The position numbers were made by a program, and so were the translations under genes. A stretch of DNA of 64,000 nucleotides from the NCBI GenBank assembly GCA_026419785.1, contig JAODTK010000023.1, positions 124,001 through 188,000 of the forward strand. The letters are read 5' to 3'. Position 1 is the stretch's first letter. Every line of letters begins with the position of its first letter. The notes below the pieces were generated by a model. The model was not told where the DNA came from, did not search any database, and saw only the letters and a list, made by a program, of their open reading frames with translations. The DNA comes from Sclerodactyla briareus. Its lineage: Eukaryota; Echinodermata; Holothuroidea; Dendrochirotida; Sclerodactylidae. Below, piece by piece: positions 22,330-34,320 of the stretch.

Positions 22330-24980
22330 GTCAACACGGAACTGTATAATTCTGGGGAACGATAGTGAAATAAAAATTTACCAGTATATATGGAATTTCC
22401 GATTACCTTTCACGTCCCTCCAGATTAGCGCAGTAGGAATGGAATCAACCGAAATAGACACTGGCAAGGACACATCCAACGAATATGTAAAGAAACATGC
22501 ACATTCTGTACTGTTAATCTCATGTTTAGTTCGTCTTTTTGGCTGTCCACCCCTATACCTCCGATGGCGGAAGCCCTAAAATAAAATATGACTATCACTA
22601 TGACAGAGCGAACTACACATGGGATAATAACATGTCAGTGTGGAGGGTACGTGAGATTGTCGATGTGCATCCACTCGTCGTCCCCAGAGTACTTATAGAT
22701 ATAATAATTATAATTCATACTAATTCGCATAGATTGCATACAATATTTGAGATCAGACTGGAAAGCTTGTGTAAAGATATCTCTTGATCGATACGTAGAT
22801 GGCATTTGATTAGTGTACACCCATAGTTGGGTGTATATCAAAACAACAATGGAGTGTACACGACCTGCGTTGATTTTTGGCACTTATTCGAGTTAATCGT
22901 AATTAGCGATTTCAGTAGGTTAGTGGATTTTCACTCAAACTGGTGGGAGATGGATAATTTCAAAGTAGGGACGAAATCACCAGGATACGTTCAATGTAAC
23001 AAATTTGCTTCAAGTATCCAATCCATAGCATAATTATGCAAAGTTCCGAAGTTTGTTGGAATTTTCATGAAAAATTTGTGAAGATGGTATACTTGACTTT
23101 AGGACTTTTACGCCAGCCACACAGGCCAGCTTTCCAGAAACCGTTTGCGTTTTCAAAGTAAATAAAAATAAACCGAGAAAAACATTTACTGTGTAACAAC
23201 GTATTGGGACTATATGAGATAATACTGATATGTTGGGACATAGTGCCTTAAATCGGGGGTTTTGGTGGTGAGGTAACATAGGGTAACGGTGACTAACATA
23301 ATTCACGGGATAGGGTTCCCTAACATTTTACATGAAAAGCTCATGATCATCAGAAGCCATTAGGATTGGTGCTACTAGAGTTATGATAATTCAAGTAAAT
23401 ATCAAATTATCTGTCGGGTGGGAGGGGGGGGTGGGGGGAACATGCCTTCTCATACTGAATAACTTTCATGAAAGACGAATTATTCTTGGATAGGATCGAG
23501 CAATCAGGAACTGGTTAACAAAAGGTCCTTCCGAGTTCAACATCCTTCACGTGGGGGGGGGGGAGTGGGCCGGGTGGGGGGTTAGGGTTCTTTGTAAACA
23601 TGTTTGGGCCTACTTTTCGCCATTTGACTATTATTCTATCAACACAGGAAGGTGTTTCCATATTGTTGGTTTTATTCAGCGATGGAATGTATGTGCTGAG
23701 TATAATTATGACAAAAAGGGATTGATTAAGATTCAACACAGCGTGTGAACACAATACAACAGACACACATGCGGTAATAATAAAAAGAGGGTGGTTTATT
23801 GCAATATGTGGTACAAAATTGCTGTGTTCTTGTTGTTAAGGAGCTGTAGTGATTATCAGCTGAGAATTAATACAATACATGTTTGGGGGTAGTTGAGGGG
23901 GATTCAGCTTAATCCGTTAGCTGAACGCGGCGCCGCTCCGATGGAAAAAAAGCTAGGGACCACTGGCAAAATGCTTCTCATACCATTGCTCCATTCAAAG
24001 TGGTTCGAAGCGTCTGCCCCACTACGGTAGCGGCGGTTCGGATCTTGGTCGGCCTTATACCAAAAATCGAAAATGGTACAATCTGCTCACCGCTGGGCTG
24101 TAGCACAGGATACTAACTCAGGGAAGAAAAGTGTTGTCCAGGCACCACTGGCTTCGTCGTCTGACATTCACGCTTGGGGGGGGGGGGTCCAGGCCGAGGT
24201 TACGGCATCAAAACCCACCTTCAACTAGGAGTGGCAACTATTTGATTTTATGAATCGCCATCAAAATCTCGTTTGTTGATTCTCACAAATGAATGTTCTA
24301 TGCAAAGAAAGACACCGCTGCTAATGTGTTGTTTAGGTCAATAGGGAACTGTTGCCTCTTATGATCAAACAGCATTGTGAAAAAAAATCATACAAACGAA
24401 GTGTGTGGCAATTGCAGTGGCACAAAATTATCTAAAAGTATTCGAGAGTAACATTCGACAGCGATTTTCAAACAGCTATAATAAACGTAGGGTGCTGGGC
24501 ATACCTCAATTCACTGAGCTACTAAAAGACACTCTATTTACTCACAATAATTCCTTCATGTCCGTACATTCCTTTACGAGGCTAATGTTTGAATGAATTA
24601 TCCTCCGTCATTTCGACGTCTTCTTCTTCTTCCACCATATTTTCCCAACGGAGGAGGAAGAGAACAGGAAACAGGAGACCAGATGCTAGGGTCATGCTTC
24701 TAGTGGTGATATTTCAAACTTATCGAGACACTTCTCAACATCAGGCGCATGTTATCTGGGAAGTAAATACGTTCCAACTGAATCGGTGGTTCATTTCACA
24801 GCTGCCACTGAAGTATATAATGAGCGTGCGTATGTGTGAGAATGAATGTTTCAAAATACTAACACTCCTCAACATCCTCAGTTTATACTCGCGTGCTGAC
24901 ATGCACACTATGGCGATCACGCCTTTCCATCGGCCCGGGGCCCAAGCTCTTTTTCGGGCAGTTTCAAGGCTCATTTGAAA
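22330..24980. repeat. segmental duplication, copy B
   Basis: Diverged partner of 13860-18540 (see the landmarks there), without the satellite and with a single copy of the unit that is triplicated in A. Divergence is high, with many small indels, so the duplication is old. Confidence 0.75.
24546..24755 (-). pseudogene. duplicated exon (copy B), disrupted
   Basis: A 210-bp counterpart of 18153-18360. The acceptor 'atttacttcccag' and a GTGAGT donor are conserved, but no frame is open from end to end. Small indels split it into pieces such as EEEEDVEMTEDNSF, which matches EAEDVEITEARF in copy A. The conserved boundaries with a broken frame mark a decaying paralogue, unless indel errors in the assembly are to blame. 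Confidence 0.45.
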
Positions 24981-25063
24981 CTCGTTTTTTAAAGGGCTTA
25001 TTTTCATTAGGTTGTATACAAGCGAATTGAGTACTTTGAAAATTTTGGCCCTTCAAAAGTTTA

Positions 25064-25132
25064 TATATTATTATTATTATATTATTATTATATTATTATT
25101 ATTATTATATTATTATTATTATTATTATTAGG
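25064..25132. repeat. TTA microsatellite
   Basis: (TTA/ATT)n tract of about 70 bp. Confidence 0.9.
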
Positions 25133-25570
25133 CTCTGAGTGGGATCTTCACGAGATATTTGAGCAAGTCCACGATCCGCGATCAATTATTTTTGTCTCGG
25201 TTGACTATTTTTTTTCATTGTGTAGCTTTCTAGTGAGTCGTAGTCTAAGAAATACGAGCTAATCCTTGTAAAAATCGCTTTCCGTGTGTTCCAGATTGGT
25301 GATACACGATCGATGCCTTGGACCAACTTGCAACCACGTATACACAACGTAAACGTCCAGTTGATGGTTTCAATCTTGTCATGGTTCGCAATGTTAGTAA
25401 AATAGCTTAATTGCTGGAATAGTACGAATATACTATGCAGTGGCGGATATTTAGGCAAAGATACAAAACATAACAAACCAATAAGACTGTTTGTTTTGAT
25501 GTGAAAGATGTCATGCAACTATTACTTAAGTGATGTTGACGTGCCTTAAATGTGTATGTCTCTTCATCAG

Positions 25571-25710
25571 AGGATGGAGTGAGAAAACATAAAAACATTA
25601 TCTTTACTAAGACATCTCCACAAAACAATGTGGAAATAAAGTCCGAAATTGCTAGTGAGGTGAATGATGGAGTTATACATCCATGCAGTCAATCCAATGC
25701 AGTCATTAAG
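25571..25710 (+). CDS. exon-like ORF, juxtamembrane-type composition
   Basis: A 140-bp segment after acceptor 'atgtctcttcatcag', open to AAG|GTTATA, a weak donor. The peptide begins DGVRKHKNIIFTKTSPQNNV and is polar, with Ser/Thr and charged residues. It weakly resembles a minus-strand ORF at 33690-33905 (SKNVVYMETSSVLQSNVETI). It lies on the opposite strand from the neighbouring exon candidates, which lowers confidence. Confidence 0.2.
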
Positions 25711-26669
25711 GTTATAAAGTGTGCGGTTCGCTAATCATGTGGGTCCTACATAACTTCGCTATAACTTCAATGACGACGATAATTAAGGAATAAGGAAATT
25801 GGGAACTCCCTAATGTGACCTCGAATACCTCCTGATATGTTGGAGAGGTCCTACTCGAGCCACTGTTACGACTATTAAGCTGAATGAATTCCATCTTATT
25901 ATGGTTATTTGGGACTGAGGCGTAACAAGGTGTGTTTGACGAGGGTGTCAAACCTAAATTGTGTTTGGGAAAATAACCAAAATTCAGGAAATGAAGAAAA
26001 CAAAACTGGGTTCATATATCGCCGAATTCTTTGTAAAAACGAGTATTAGGAGAGATGAGTTCACACGGAACACTGAAAATGCGTGGAATGGGTTCCGACA
26101 GGACAACGGCGCTTGGTAGTATGTTGCTGGAGTCAGACACCCGTACCGAAATTCTGGGATACAACGTAATAGTGTCAACAATAATTACCCATCTTCGATG
26201 CAATTTCTAGAAGTTGTAGAGTTTATCTATGAAGTAGCTGCGTCACTGGTCAAATAACCTATTTGGAGAAATATTCCTCACCGTCGGTAAGATATTTCCA
26301 GTACCACTTGTCTATTTCAAGGTTACACAAAATAGCGAATCCTTACCACCATATGAGACATTGCTTGGCAATGCGTCTAGGATTCTTTTAGATGAGTTGC
26401 TATTGATCCCGCATGCAAACCGGTTAGACATATTCGGAGATCAAACGGATCGAGCTTCTTTGAACACATTTCTAAATCAGCGATTATTTAGTTGAGGGTA
26501 GTAGCAAGTTGCCAAGTTAGGAGCCGCATACCATTCACAGAACCAATTTGTTATAAAAGTGCACCTCATTCTCATACTGTAGGTGTTCAGAATGTGGTGA
26601 GAAATTGTTTATATTGATGTCATCTAAACTAACATTCGATTCGGACATAATGTGGTAGGAAGCCTTTAC

Positions 26670-26826
26670 CCAGTATCTTCAGCGGTAAACCGCGTTTCCA
26701 AATGATATGCTGGGCTTTCTCCACTCAGACCTTGAATGCGATGTCACAACTTGTATGTTTTGTTCATTACACTCGACAACGAATCGCCTCCTCATCGGAC
26801 TTTTATTCCTAATATTGGCTGTGAAG
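26670..26826 (-). pseudogene. exon candidate with strong acceptor, late stop
   Basis: A strong acceptor ('cttctttatattatttcag') opens a frame of 48 codons beginning FTANIRNKSPMRRRFVVECN, ending in a TGA 10 bases before a GTAAAG donor. The position relative to the copy-B exon (about 1.9 kb upstream) parallels that of 20071-20218 relative to copy A. Sequence similarity between the two is faint. It may be a terminal exon, or a frameshifted internal one. Confidence 0.35.
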
Positions 26827-27823
26827 CTGAAATAATATAAAGAAGAAACTTTGTGAGAAGGAAATGATGCCATATCATCTCTCTCCTCAGTCATAGGAGC
26901 AACATCACAAAGAAAAGCGGAAAACTGACAGAGACGAGATCGCCGAGTACGGGGTGTTTCTGAGCTGTTTCAAGATATGATCAATTGAGTTGATCATCGT
27001 CACAACCACCGCTTATTGAATGTATTTTTTCTTTGCGATACGTCGAAGCCAGTCAAAATTAATCCGATTACCTCTCCGCTGAAAGTTCTGCGGCAAACAG
27101 GATGACCTCGTAGGAACACTACTACAGGATTCTGTAACAGCTCCTTCCTGTGATTATCAACGATAGGTCTGTCTGATGATATTCTTGATCCGGGTGGTAT
27201 TCATCGTATCAAAACACCAGCTCACGAAGCGTACTTCCCTTAAAATAAGTACTACGTTCCTTCAGTTAGATACGTGTCTATAGGTAGAAGAAACTGCTTA
27301 ATACCTTTCTATTGAATGTGTTCCACCCCCCATGTCTCAGTCGGAATAAATACTAGTACTTCTACCCCATTTTAATGGTGAGTCCTTAACTTCAATTGCA
27401 ACCAATCATATATAAATGAAGATTCATCGTCGATTTTCCGTAGCCAGGCTCTCCCTCGATTATACACCTCTTCAATACGGTGTAACCTTTATTGAATTAG
27501 GTCGTAATACTGCAATGAAGCTGCTTCCATTTCCTTTTACCGGAGACGTCACGCGTCGTTTGTCGGTATTCATACCTCCTTCACCGTATACTTTATCGAC
27601 TCAATACATCCCTTTCCTTGATGTACGGTCTCCGGTTGTACCTGTCTTAGAGGACGTTGTATTTGTGCTTCAGCTGATCCATAAATACTGACCTCCGGTC
27701 TGTCGAAGTAAAATTAGGATTACATTTTTATTCATTCGTTAAAATGAATTAAAGCGCAGGCTCTCACAAGAATAAACGTGCAAATAATATGACCACAACA
27801 AGTGAGAAAAGGTGTTGGCTTAC

Positions 27824-27851
27824 CAGCAGTGGAACAAAGCATTGGGATTTC
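27824..27851 (-). CDS. possible 28-bp microexon
   Basis: The segment lies between 'tttatctattattttcag' and CTG|GTAAGC on the minus strand, both good splice consensus sequences. The surrounding minus-strand ORF is open through the acceptor (VELMEQIRCPDGKFIYYF, then QEIPMLCSTAG), so a longer exon using an upstream acceptor is also possible. Confidence 0.25.
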
Positions 27852-27929
27852 CTGAAAATAATAGATAAACTTTCCGTCAGGACAACGAATTTGTTCCATC
27901 AATTCCACTAATACCATTGGTTTATATTT

Positions 27930-28985
27930 ATTTTGTTCTTAAATACATCTTATAAAAGAGGACAGCAGTAGATAAATCGCTATAATACAGTTCAGAACAC
28001 TACTGGTTTCTAATGTTATGTATAAGTTAGAGAGCTATGCATCCTGCGACACAGTACAATCGTTGTTTATAACACGGTTAACTATTAAATCGACTGGAGT
28101 ATAACTGTACCCAAAATATCACTGAAATATGCTGAGGTAGCTACTTTTTTTTCAATGCAGGGTTCAGAGTCATCACTCTATAAAACAGGGTAATTACCTA
28201 TTGTAAGTAGACTACCTAATTCCTGAACTTCGGGAAAGTCGAATATAGAAAAAAGATACCCACGAATTCAACGGGTTATCGTAATATATGGAGAGGATAT
28301 GTGAGGGCTTACTACCTCCTCTACTCTATCGAATTACGAGTTCCTGTGCTGTTTTCGCGAGTTCCTGTGAAACGGTGGATGGAATGTAATCACAAATGAA
28401 TTTATAATTTATCCTCAGGCGGGCCAATGCAAGAGCTGCGATTTGTGTTTGCGATTGGGGGGGGGGGGACGATAAATACTACTCATCTAATCGGAGCGCC
28501 ACCACGGGTTGGCACGTAACGTCCAAGAAAATGGTTTTTCGTTTGGCATACCCCCGAGATATCAGGTAACGGCACTTCCCGGCCTTATGAGACAGTAAGC
28601 AGCAATCTGTAAAATTCATTAAAAAAAAAAAATAGGAACAGTTCTGCAAAATATTTCAAGGTTTGCAGTGGGTGCTGTGATATTCTAAAATACGATGCAG
28701 GTGATGTCACGGTCCTGGAAGGAACGATGAAATGGGCCATAGCCACAATCCACTACGTTCGCGCTGAGCGCGAGATTTGCAGAATTTTCAATGCCAAACA
28801 CATTGTACGTGACCCCCTCTGACCTATACTTAGACTGTTAGATAGCCTGAATTTTTTATTACTACTCTAGATTATGGCCGCCCATTTTTATCTTCTTTGC
28901 GGACCACATGTCCATGGGAGGAACACTTTCAATTGGGGCCAGACAGGTGGCCAAATGAGTTAAACACAGAAGTGAAACCTCAACT
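27930..28985. other. no supported gene
   Basis: AT-rich sequence with a short G run (about 28459-28468) and an A run (28621-28632). The minus-strand ORF at 28862-29080 has no recognisable domain. Confidence 0.4.
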
Positions 28986-28989
28986 GCGC

Positions 28990-29360
28990 GCGAAGCTCTC
29001 GCGAAAATTTTACACTTTTGGGCATTCCATCGAAAATTAAGCGCATCTATTCTTTGGATATATCTTATCTTCATCTTCAATTTTTAATCATATGTCTTTG
29101 AACGAATTTGTATAGCGTTCCTGGATGACTCTTCGAGGGCTATTTTAAGGGGGTTCCAACCCACACGTGTTCACCCTCATGTATATGCACCGTGCGCGAC
29201 ACCCAACTTTCAACCAGTGGTCGCCACCCATAAAGGTGATTGCTGAATAAATTTGCCAAATAGACCATATATGCCAGAAAATTCACAAGTCCCGCCAGAT
29301 GGTAGACTTACCTCCGTTCGCCCCTAACCCCTATCCTTCAAAAACAACTTAGTTTCCACT
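28990..29360. repeat. diverged direct repeat, left copy
   Basis: Shares, in order, 'gcgaaaa', 'tgtctttgaacg' / 'gtcttttgacaacg', 'tgta.agcgttcc', 'caccgtgc', 'actttcaac.agtgg', 'ccgccagatgg' / 'ccaccaggtgg' and 'cccctt/cccctatcctt' with 30107-30400. The two copies flank the inverted-repeat element at 29392-30107. Confidence 0.5.
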
Positions 29361-29391
29361 CCTTTTTTTTTCCTTTGGGCATTCCATCGAC

Positions 29392-30107
29392 AGTGGCGTC
29401 GCCAGACTTTCCATATGGGGTGTGGGTGGGGGGTCTCAAGGGGGGGCAGAACATTTTCAGGGGCACAAGAATACTATGCTGTGTCGAGCACCGCCGTAGT
29501 TAAGCGCGGAGCAGACAAGAACATTTTTGGTTAGTTAGCGCAAGCACCCCAAGTGCCGGGGAAAATGACCTCTCCCGAGCGCTTTTGGCTGCATGTACCA
29601 ATCTTCAAAAAATGGGCATCACGTGATCACAAATTTTGTAATCGGTGGGAAGGAAATGTGAAATTTTTGCAAACCCTCGGTCTCAATCGCTACCCGTCTT
29701 TACCTTTCTGGGTTCAGACGTTCAACGATTGTGCTACATACTACTGTTCACCAGTGTGCGGGAAGCGCCCAATTTTTTCCGGGCTTTCCTGGCCACCACT
29801 GGAAAAAAAAAACAGATCTCACCAAAAATCTGAGACATTAGTTTCTACTGTCCTCTAACCATGGTATGCGCCTGCCCAAGAGAGCAGGGAAATTCCAGTT
29901 ACTGGAAAAGAAAACATGCGTTGTGAACAAATCAAAGCAGTCTGATAACCTAAGCAACTGCAGTTCCAATCGCGCGTGGTCGAGGAATGAGGAAACGAAC
30001 TACTGAATATTTTTCGAAAAAACTACAAATCTCAATGGGGGCACACGGGGGGGGGGGCGGGACAGTTTTTGAGGGGGCCCGTGCCCTGGCCTCTTTGGCG
30101 ACAACAC
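29392..30107. mobile_element. MITE-like element with CAGTGGCGTCGCCA ends
   Basis: The left end is 'cagtggcgtcgccagacttt'. The right end, reverse-complemented, is 'agtgttgtcgccaaagagg', giving imperfect terminal inverted repeats. It is about 716 bp, has G-rich blocks near both ends and no transposase. The plus-strand ORF of 101 codons (29553-29858) lacks any known domain. No target-site duplication is obvious. Confidence 0.5.
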
Positions 30108-30400
30108 TTCCCGCGAAAAGTAAAAAATATTTGGAACCTAATTTGAATCATGTCTTTTGACAACGCAATTTGTAGCGTTCCCTAGCCGCATTTTCGATGC
30201 CGCACCGTGTGCCCTCATAGTGTAGTATGGGCCACCGTGCACTCCACTTTCAACAAGTGGCTGCGCCCCTGTAGATTAGATAGATAAAAAAAAAGTCACA
30301 GTTCCACCAGGTGGTTATAGTTTAGACCCTACCTCAGCGCCCCGGGCCGTCGCGCTTCAACCCCCTTCCTCACCTCAGTAGCGATTTTGGTATGTAGAGT
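30107..30400. repeat. diverged direct repeat, right copy
   Basis: Partner of 28990-29360; see that entry. Confidence 0.5.
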
Positions 30401-30699
30401 TTGTTTTTGTTAATAATTCAACTAAATAACAGGAATCGGCAACGTCCCATGAAGATCACTTAACGAACTAGTGAAGCCAGTCTTATGCAATCGATGTTGG
30501 AGGGAGAAGAACCGTTCTTCATTGATTAAATGAGAAACAACCAGAGTAAATTTCGGGCAGGCATATTTGTTGAGACCTCTTTGTTCTGCCCAAGGCCAAA
30601 TCATATGTCTGAACACTACCAGCACAATGAAATACCCCGCGCGCGTTAGCGCGCAAAAATTCGAAAATGAAGCAGCAGAATCAGAATATTAACTTGGGG

Positions 30700-30915
30700 G
30701 AATTTCCCATTTTGGCCATTCTATGCGTCGTGCAAAAACGGTTGCTGCTGCATATGTCTGGAAACAGTTGTCAGCCGAAATAGCTGTCGGGCTCAAATAT
30801 TGGGGGGGGGGCGAAATGCATGGGTCCCCCCTCAACCGAAATAGTGGGGGGACGCCGCCCCCCGACCATTGGTTGCCGCCCTGGGCCCAAGGCACTGTCA
30901 GCTGAATTGAAGCCC
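30700..30915. repeat. G/C-run-rich repeat fragment
   Basis: It contains a G run (about 30802-30811), 'ggtcccccct', 'ggggggacgccgccccccga' and 'gccgccctgggcccaag'. Complementary G and C blocks could pair into a hairpin. Probably a piece of a mobile element; the opposing ORFs here are compositional. Confidence 0.4.
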
Positions 30916-31161
30916 AATTTAGGAGGGAAGAGGACAATTTCCGACGAGTATTAATGAACAATAGTTATATTATACTACTTAGGTTTAATACAAAAATTTT
31001 CGACGAGGACGATGACAAAAGTTTACGGGACATAGTTTTATCAAGGTCTTCACTTGTCTCAGCTGAAGGCGTTTTAGAAATATGCATTTGAAAAGAGCAA
31101 TATCGCCATTTTACCGATGATATGATACTCATTAAGCATACGCTTGTTTGTTTCCTTCCAG

Positions 31162-31427
31162 AAAAATATACGTATAATAACTTTAGCAACGGTGAAAAAC
31201 GCTTGCAGTTATACCATATTTTGTTTTATGTTACCTTCTCTTGTTCCACCGAAGCACCAGCATTAGTATGTAAATGGTTAGTTCATACTATGATCAAAGC
31301 CCTAGTAATATTCTTTACTTTTGGAAGAAAAAGAAAACACGCCAGCGGTTTGAGCCAGTTTATATTGAATATTATTTGGGGAATTCCAGGCAAGGAGGTA
31401 CTCGCAGGATGTACATCAACTACGTAA
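31162..31427 (+). CDS. exon-like ORF, unrecognised
   Basis: The pyrimidine-rich acceptor 'cttgtttgtttccttccag' opens a frame of about 88 codons to a TAA. The peptide begins KYTYNNFSNGEKRLQLYHIL and contains the hydrophobic stretch IKALVIFFTFG followed by RKRKH, a possible membrane anchor with a stop-transfer sequence. No donor and no family are recognised. Confidence 0.25.
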
Positions 31428-32074
31428 ATTAATTGAACTATTTTAAACTTGGAGTTATGACGTATTAACATTCATACATTCGAAAGTCCTGTGCCTTGTT
31501 TTAATTCGTTATCTCACCAGCCTTACCATGGTATGCCCTCAGTGAGACTAATACTATTAAAATCCCCACTAAAGAAGCTACGATGAAAAAACGCAATACG
31601 CAACAGAGGATGTTGGGACATCACCCTTGATACCGTCTCCACCTGAAAAAGCAAGCGTGTATATTCAGCTAGAGAAAGAGAGAGAGACAGAGAAAATAAA
31701 AAAAATAAAAAAAAGAATCATAATGATCGTATTATGGGTTCAGCAGAACTTCCACGATGTGGTCATGGATAGGCCTCTAACGAGAACAGATTGCTTGACA
31801 ATACTAACGACGAGCGTCAAGCTCTATGCGAAACGCTCGTGGCCGATCTTCCATAAATTATTACATGCGCCTAGCGGAGAGAGGAGCTAACATTTAGTGG
31901 AAGTGGAATGAAAGCGTCCGCGTTTAACGAAAGGGTATTGTCATTGATTAGATAAAGATTGAAGTTCGCAACCAGCGTGTACGGAAAGCAGAGCAATAAT
32001 GCATTTATTAACACTGTAGTGCGATTGAAAGTCGCCAACGTGAAAAATTGACGGGTGAGTATTATAGTTCGTAC

Positions 32075-32268
32075 CTATGAAGGAATGTTCCGGAGGACTG
32101 TTCCTCATTATGTTTGGAGTTCCATTGGACCTGAAGTGAGTGCCATTAATGACATCGGAGGTCACTATCACGGGGCCTAAAGTTTCAACAGATATTGTGG
32201 TTGTACGGGCATTCACTATCTTGGGTGCACTAACATTTTTTTTGCGCGGAAGGACCACTTCGGGTTCT
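32075..32268 (-). CDS. exon encoding FN3-like extracellular sequence
   Basis: A 194-bp exon: acceptor 'acgctaatattacag', donor ATAG|GTACGA, entry phase 2 and exit phase 1. It directly follows the exon at 32485-32671 on the minus strand. That exon ends in AG, and joining it to the A at the start here restores an Arg codon and keeps the frame open. The peptide begins EPEVVLPRKKNVSAPKIVNA and continues TTTISVETLGPVIVTSDVIN, with NGT and NVS glycosylation sites. P-x-IVNA-x-TTTISV is typical of the first strands of a fibronectin type III domain, although the usual Trp is absent. A receptor ectodomain is the likely context. Confidence 0.5.
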
Positions 32269-32484
32269 CTGTAATATTAGCGTTGTTAATTTGGACCGAT
32301 ATTGTACCAATGCCTTGTGAACTGATGTGCGTATATTATGCTGAACATTTATTCTGTTCCGGTATTTCTATCAATTGTTTTTGGGTGGAAGGCCGTCACG
32401 AAAAACTCACATCAAACGTGATAAACGAGCACTGTAGTCGCTCGTTATATACCTGCATATAAAGATTGCTAGTTTTTCAATCAC

Positions 32485-32671
32485 CTTTCACGGCGAAAAG
32501 GTCTAATCTCAATGATAACTTGAAAATAAAGTCTGTCGGGGGTTTTAATGCCGCATTCCACGATGATCCTCCTGTCTGTGAAGGATTCCACTCTAAACTT
32601 TGATGTATTTTCAATAGACATTGTACGCATCGCCGGTAAATTCGACCCTGTGTTGATCATGGGAGAGGAAA
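32485..32671 (-). CDS. exon ending an FN3-like domain
   Basis: A 187-bp exon: acceptor 'gaaaacgaccctgcag' (weak pyrimidine tract), donor GAAAG|GTGATT, phase 2 in and 2 out. It joins in frame to 32075-32268 across an intron of about 216 bp. The peptide includes NTSKFRVESFTDRRIIVECG and YFQVIIEIRPFRRE. Y-x-V-x-IRPFR resembles the last strands of an FN3 domain in receptor tyrosine kinases and phosphatases. A plus-strand ORF overlaps (32548-32742), but it has no phase-compatible partner. Confidence 0.45.
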
Positions 32672-33689
32672 CTGCAGGGTCGTTTTCAGAAGTAGCCATT
32701 CAAGTTGCAACTTCCGGCCAATACCAAGGACCGAGCATGTGAGATCACACCCTGATGGAAGTCCATACACCGTATTGGTCAGACTGCGCCACTCCACTAT
32801 CAGATAGGGCGGTACTGGGTAAACTGTGAAAACGAATCATACCTTGATTAATTAGATCCCCCCACAAGTAATGATACAACTGGAATGATATGAATTTGAG
32901 ATCACGAAAAACGATTCGACACAATTCTAACCCTGACAGGCCGAAGGAATCAGAAAATCCATTTCAAACCAAATTGTGAACCAAGCAATGTGAAATTGCC
33001 ACGAGCAGTAACGCAGTTGAACTTTTAGGTTTCAACGTACATTAATTGCGCAAATGTCTATATGGCCCATGCCTTTATATAAAGTGACTCAATGTTCTCG
33101 TAACGCGCGTCAAAACGACGCGGTAGTAGTTATTCATACATCTCATTTTGGGAAAGTTAATTAGGACCACACTACGGGGGGATTTGAAGATTATTAGTAG
33201 CTGTTGGCTGTATTCATTTGACACTGTCAATTATCGCGGTGCCCTTTGTATCAACCGTAGTCGTCTCAGTCAACTCTTAACAACAAGGTTATATTGCCTT
33301 GTCAAAAATGTCGGTCGTTCAGTTAAAACTGAGCCTTCGAGTATAGATTTTCGCCAATACCTAACGATTGTGATAGTCGTGTAGTCAGGTCATCAACCAA
33401 TACCCTAATGCATTTCCTCCGCGCTGCGTGTCAGTTGATAAGGCTATAATACGAAGTAGTCTAAATGACGCTCCGGATAGAAGAGCCTCGTTTGATTATT
33501 TACCAATCTGAACGGTCTAGTGCCCTCCCCAATCCTAACAAGCCATGTCGTACAGTATCTTTCGTCAACCAGAAGCGCATGTGTGATGACAATGGAATGG
33601 AATGTGAAGATGTGAAGCAACCCACCAATCTGCCTGGACGCTCTATCAATCCCCGCACTTACCAAATACGACCAATCTGTGTGTTTTAC

Positions 33690-33905
33690 CACATCATCGT
33701 TTTCATCGGATACAGAGACACACGAGTAGAATCCTTTAGTCCTCTATGTTCGTCGGACGATAACAAAGATCCATCAGTATTTAGGTGAAATCCATCTACG
33801 TAGTGGGTAGTAATGTATTCCTCCGTTGTTGATTTGATAGCGATGGTTTCTACGTTGCTCTGTAGGACTGACGAGGTTTCCATATAAACTACGTTTTTAG
33901 ACCGT
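33690..33905 (-). CDS. exon-like ORF, cytoplasmic-tail composition
   Basis: Part of a 140-codon minus-strand ORF (33686-34108). The stretch SKNVVYMETSSVLQSNVETI then EEYITTHYVDGFHLNTDGS is rich in Ser/Thr/Tyr and acidic residues, as in receptor juxtamembrane regions. No clean acceptor is seen. A plus-strand ORF of 107 codons (33465-33788) overlaps in antisense and could be real instead. Confidence 0.2.
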
Positions 33906-34180
33906 AGTGATGATGACCCAGCAATACAGTAGTGAAAAACTGTCTGGAATAGACATGCGTGCACTCGATCGAGGACAACCCAATATGTCCACAGGAGGAC
34001 AAATTCTGTGTGATTCAGAGGCGCATCGTCGCCTGCGCACACCACAAGCAGGAGTAGTAAAGACGAGTTCGCGACCGAGAGTGTGTTGTAGATAGAATAG
34101 GTCGTCAAAGGTTACTGATCACACTCGAGCATCATGAGTAGTCTCGAGGGCAGTATCCGTGTATGATGACCGATACTCAC

Positions 34181-34297
34181 TTGCAGCGGGGATAGAAGGC
34201 CGAGCATCGCCTCACAGAACAGTTTAATGCTGGTAGCACACTGATCTGTTTCAGACAAACAGCTCATTCCAGGGCAGCTCGTAATGTGAGGACACTC
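34181..34297 (-). CDS. Cys-rich 39-codon exon candidate
   Basis: Phase 0 at both ends, with an excellent CAA|GTGAGT donor but an acceptor ('accgaaacag') lacking a pyrimidine tract. The peptide starts ECPHITSCPGMSCLSETDQC and contains five Cys. It lies back to back with the plus-strand exon candidate at 34321, so at most one of the two is likely to be real. Confidence 0.25.
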
Positions 34298-34320
34298 CTG
34301 TTTCGGTTTTTTTGCTACAG

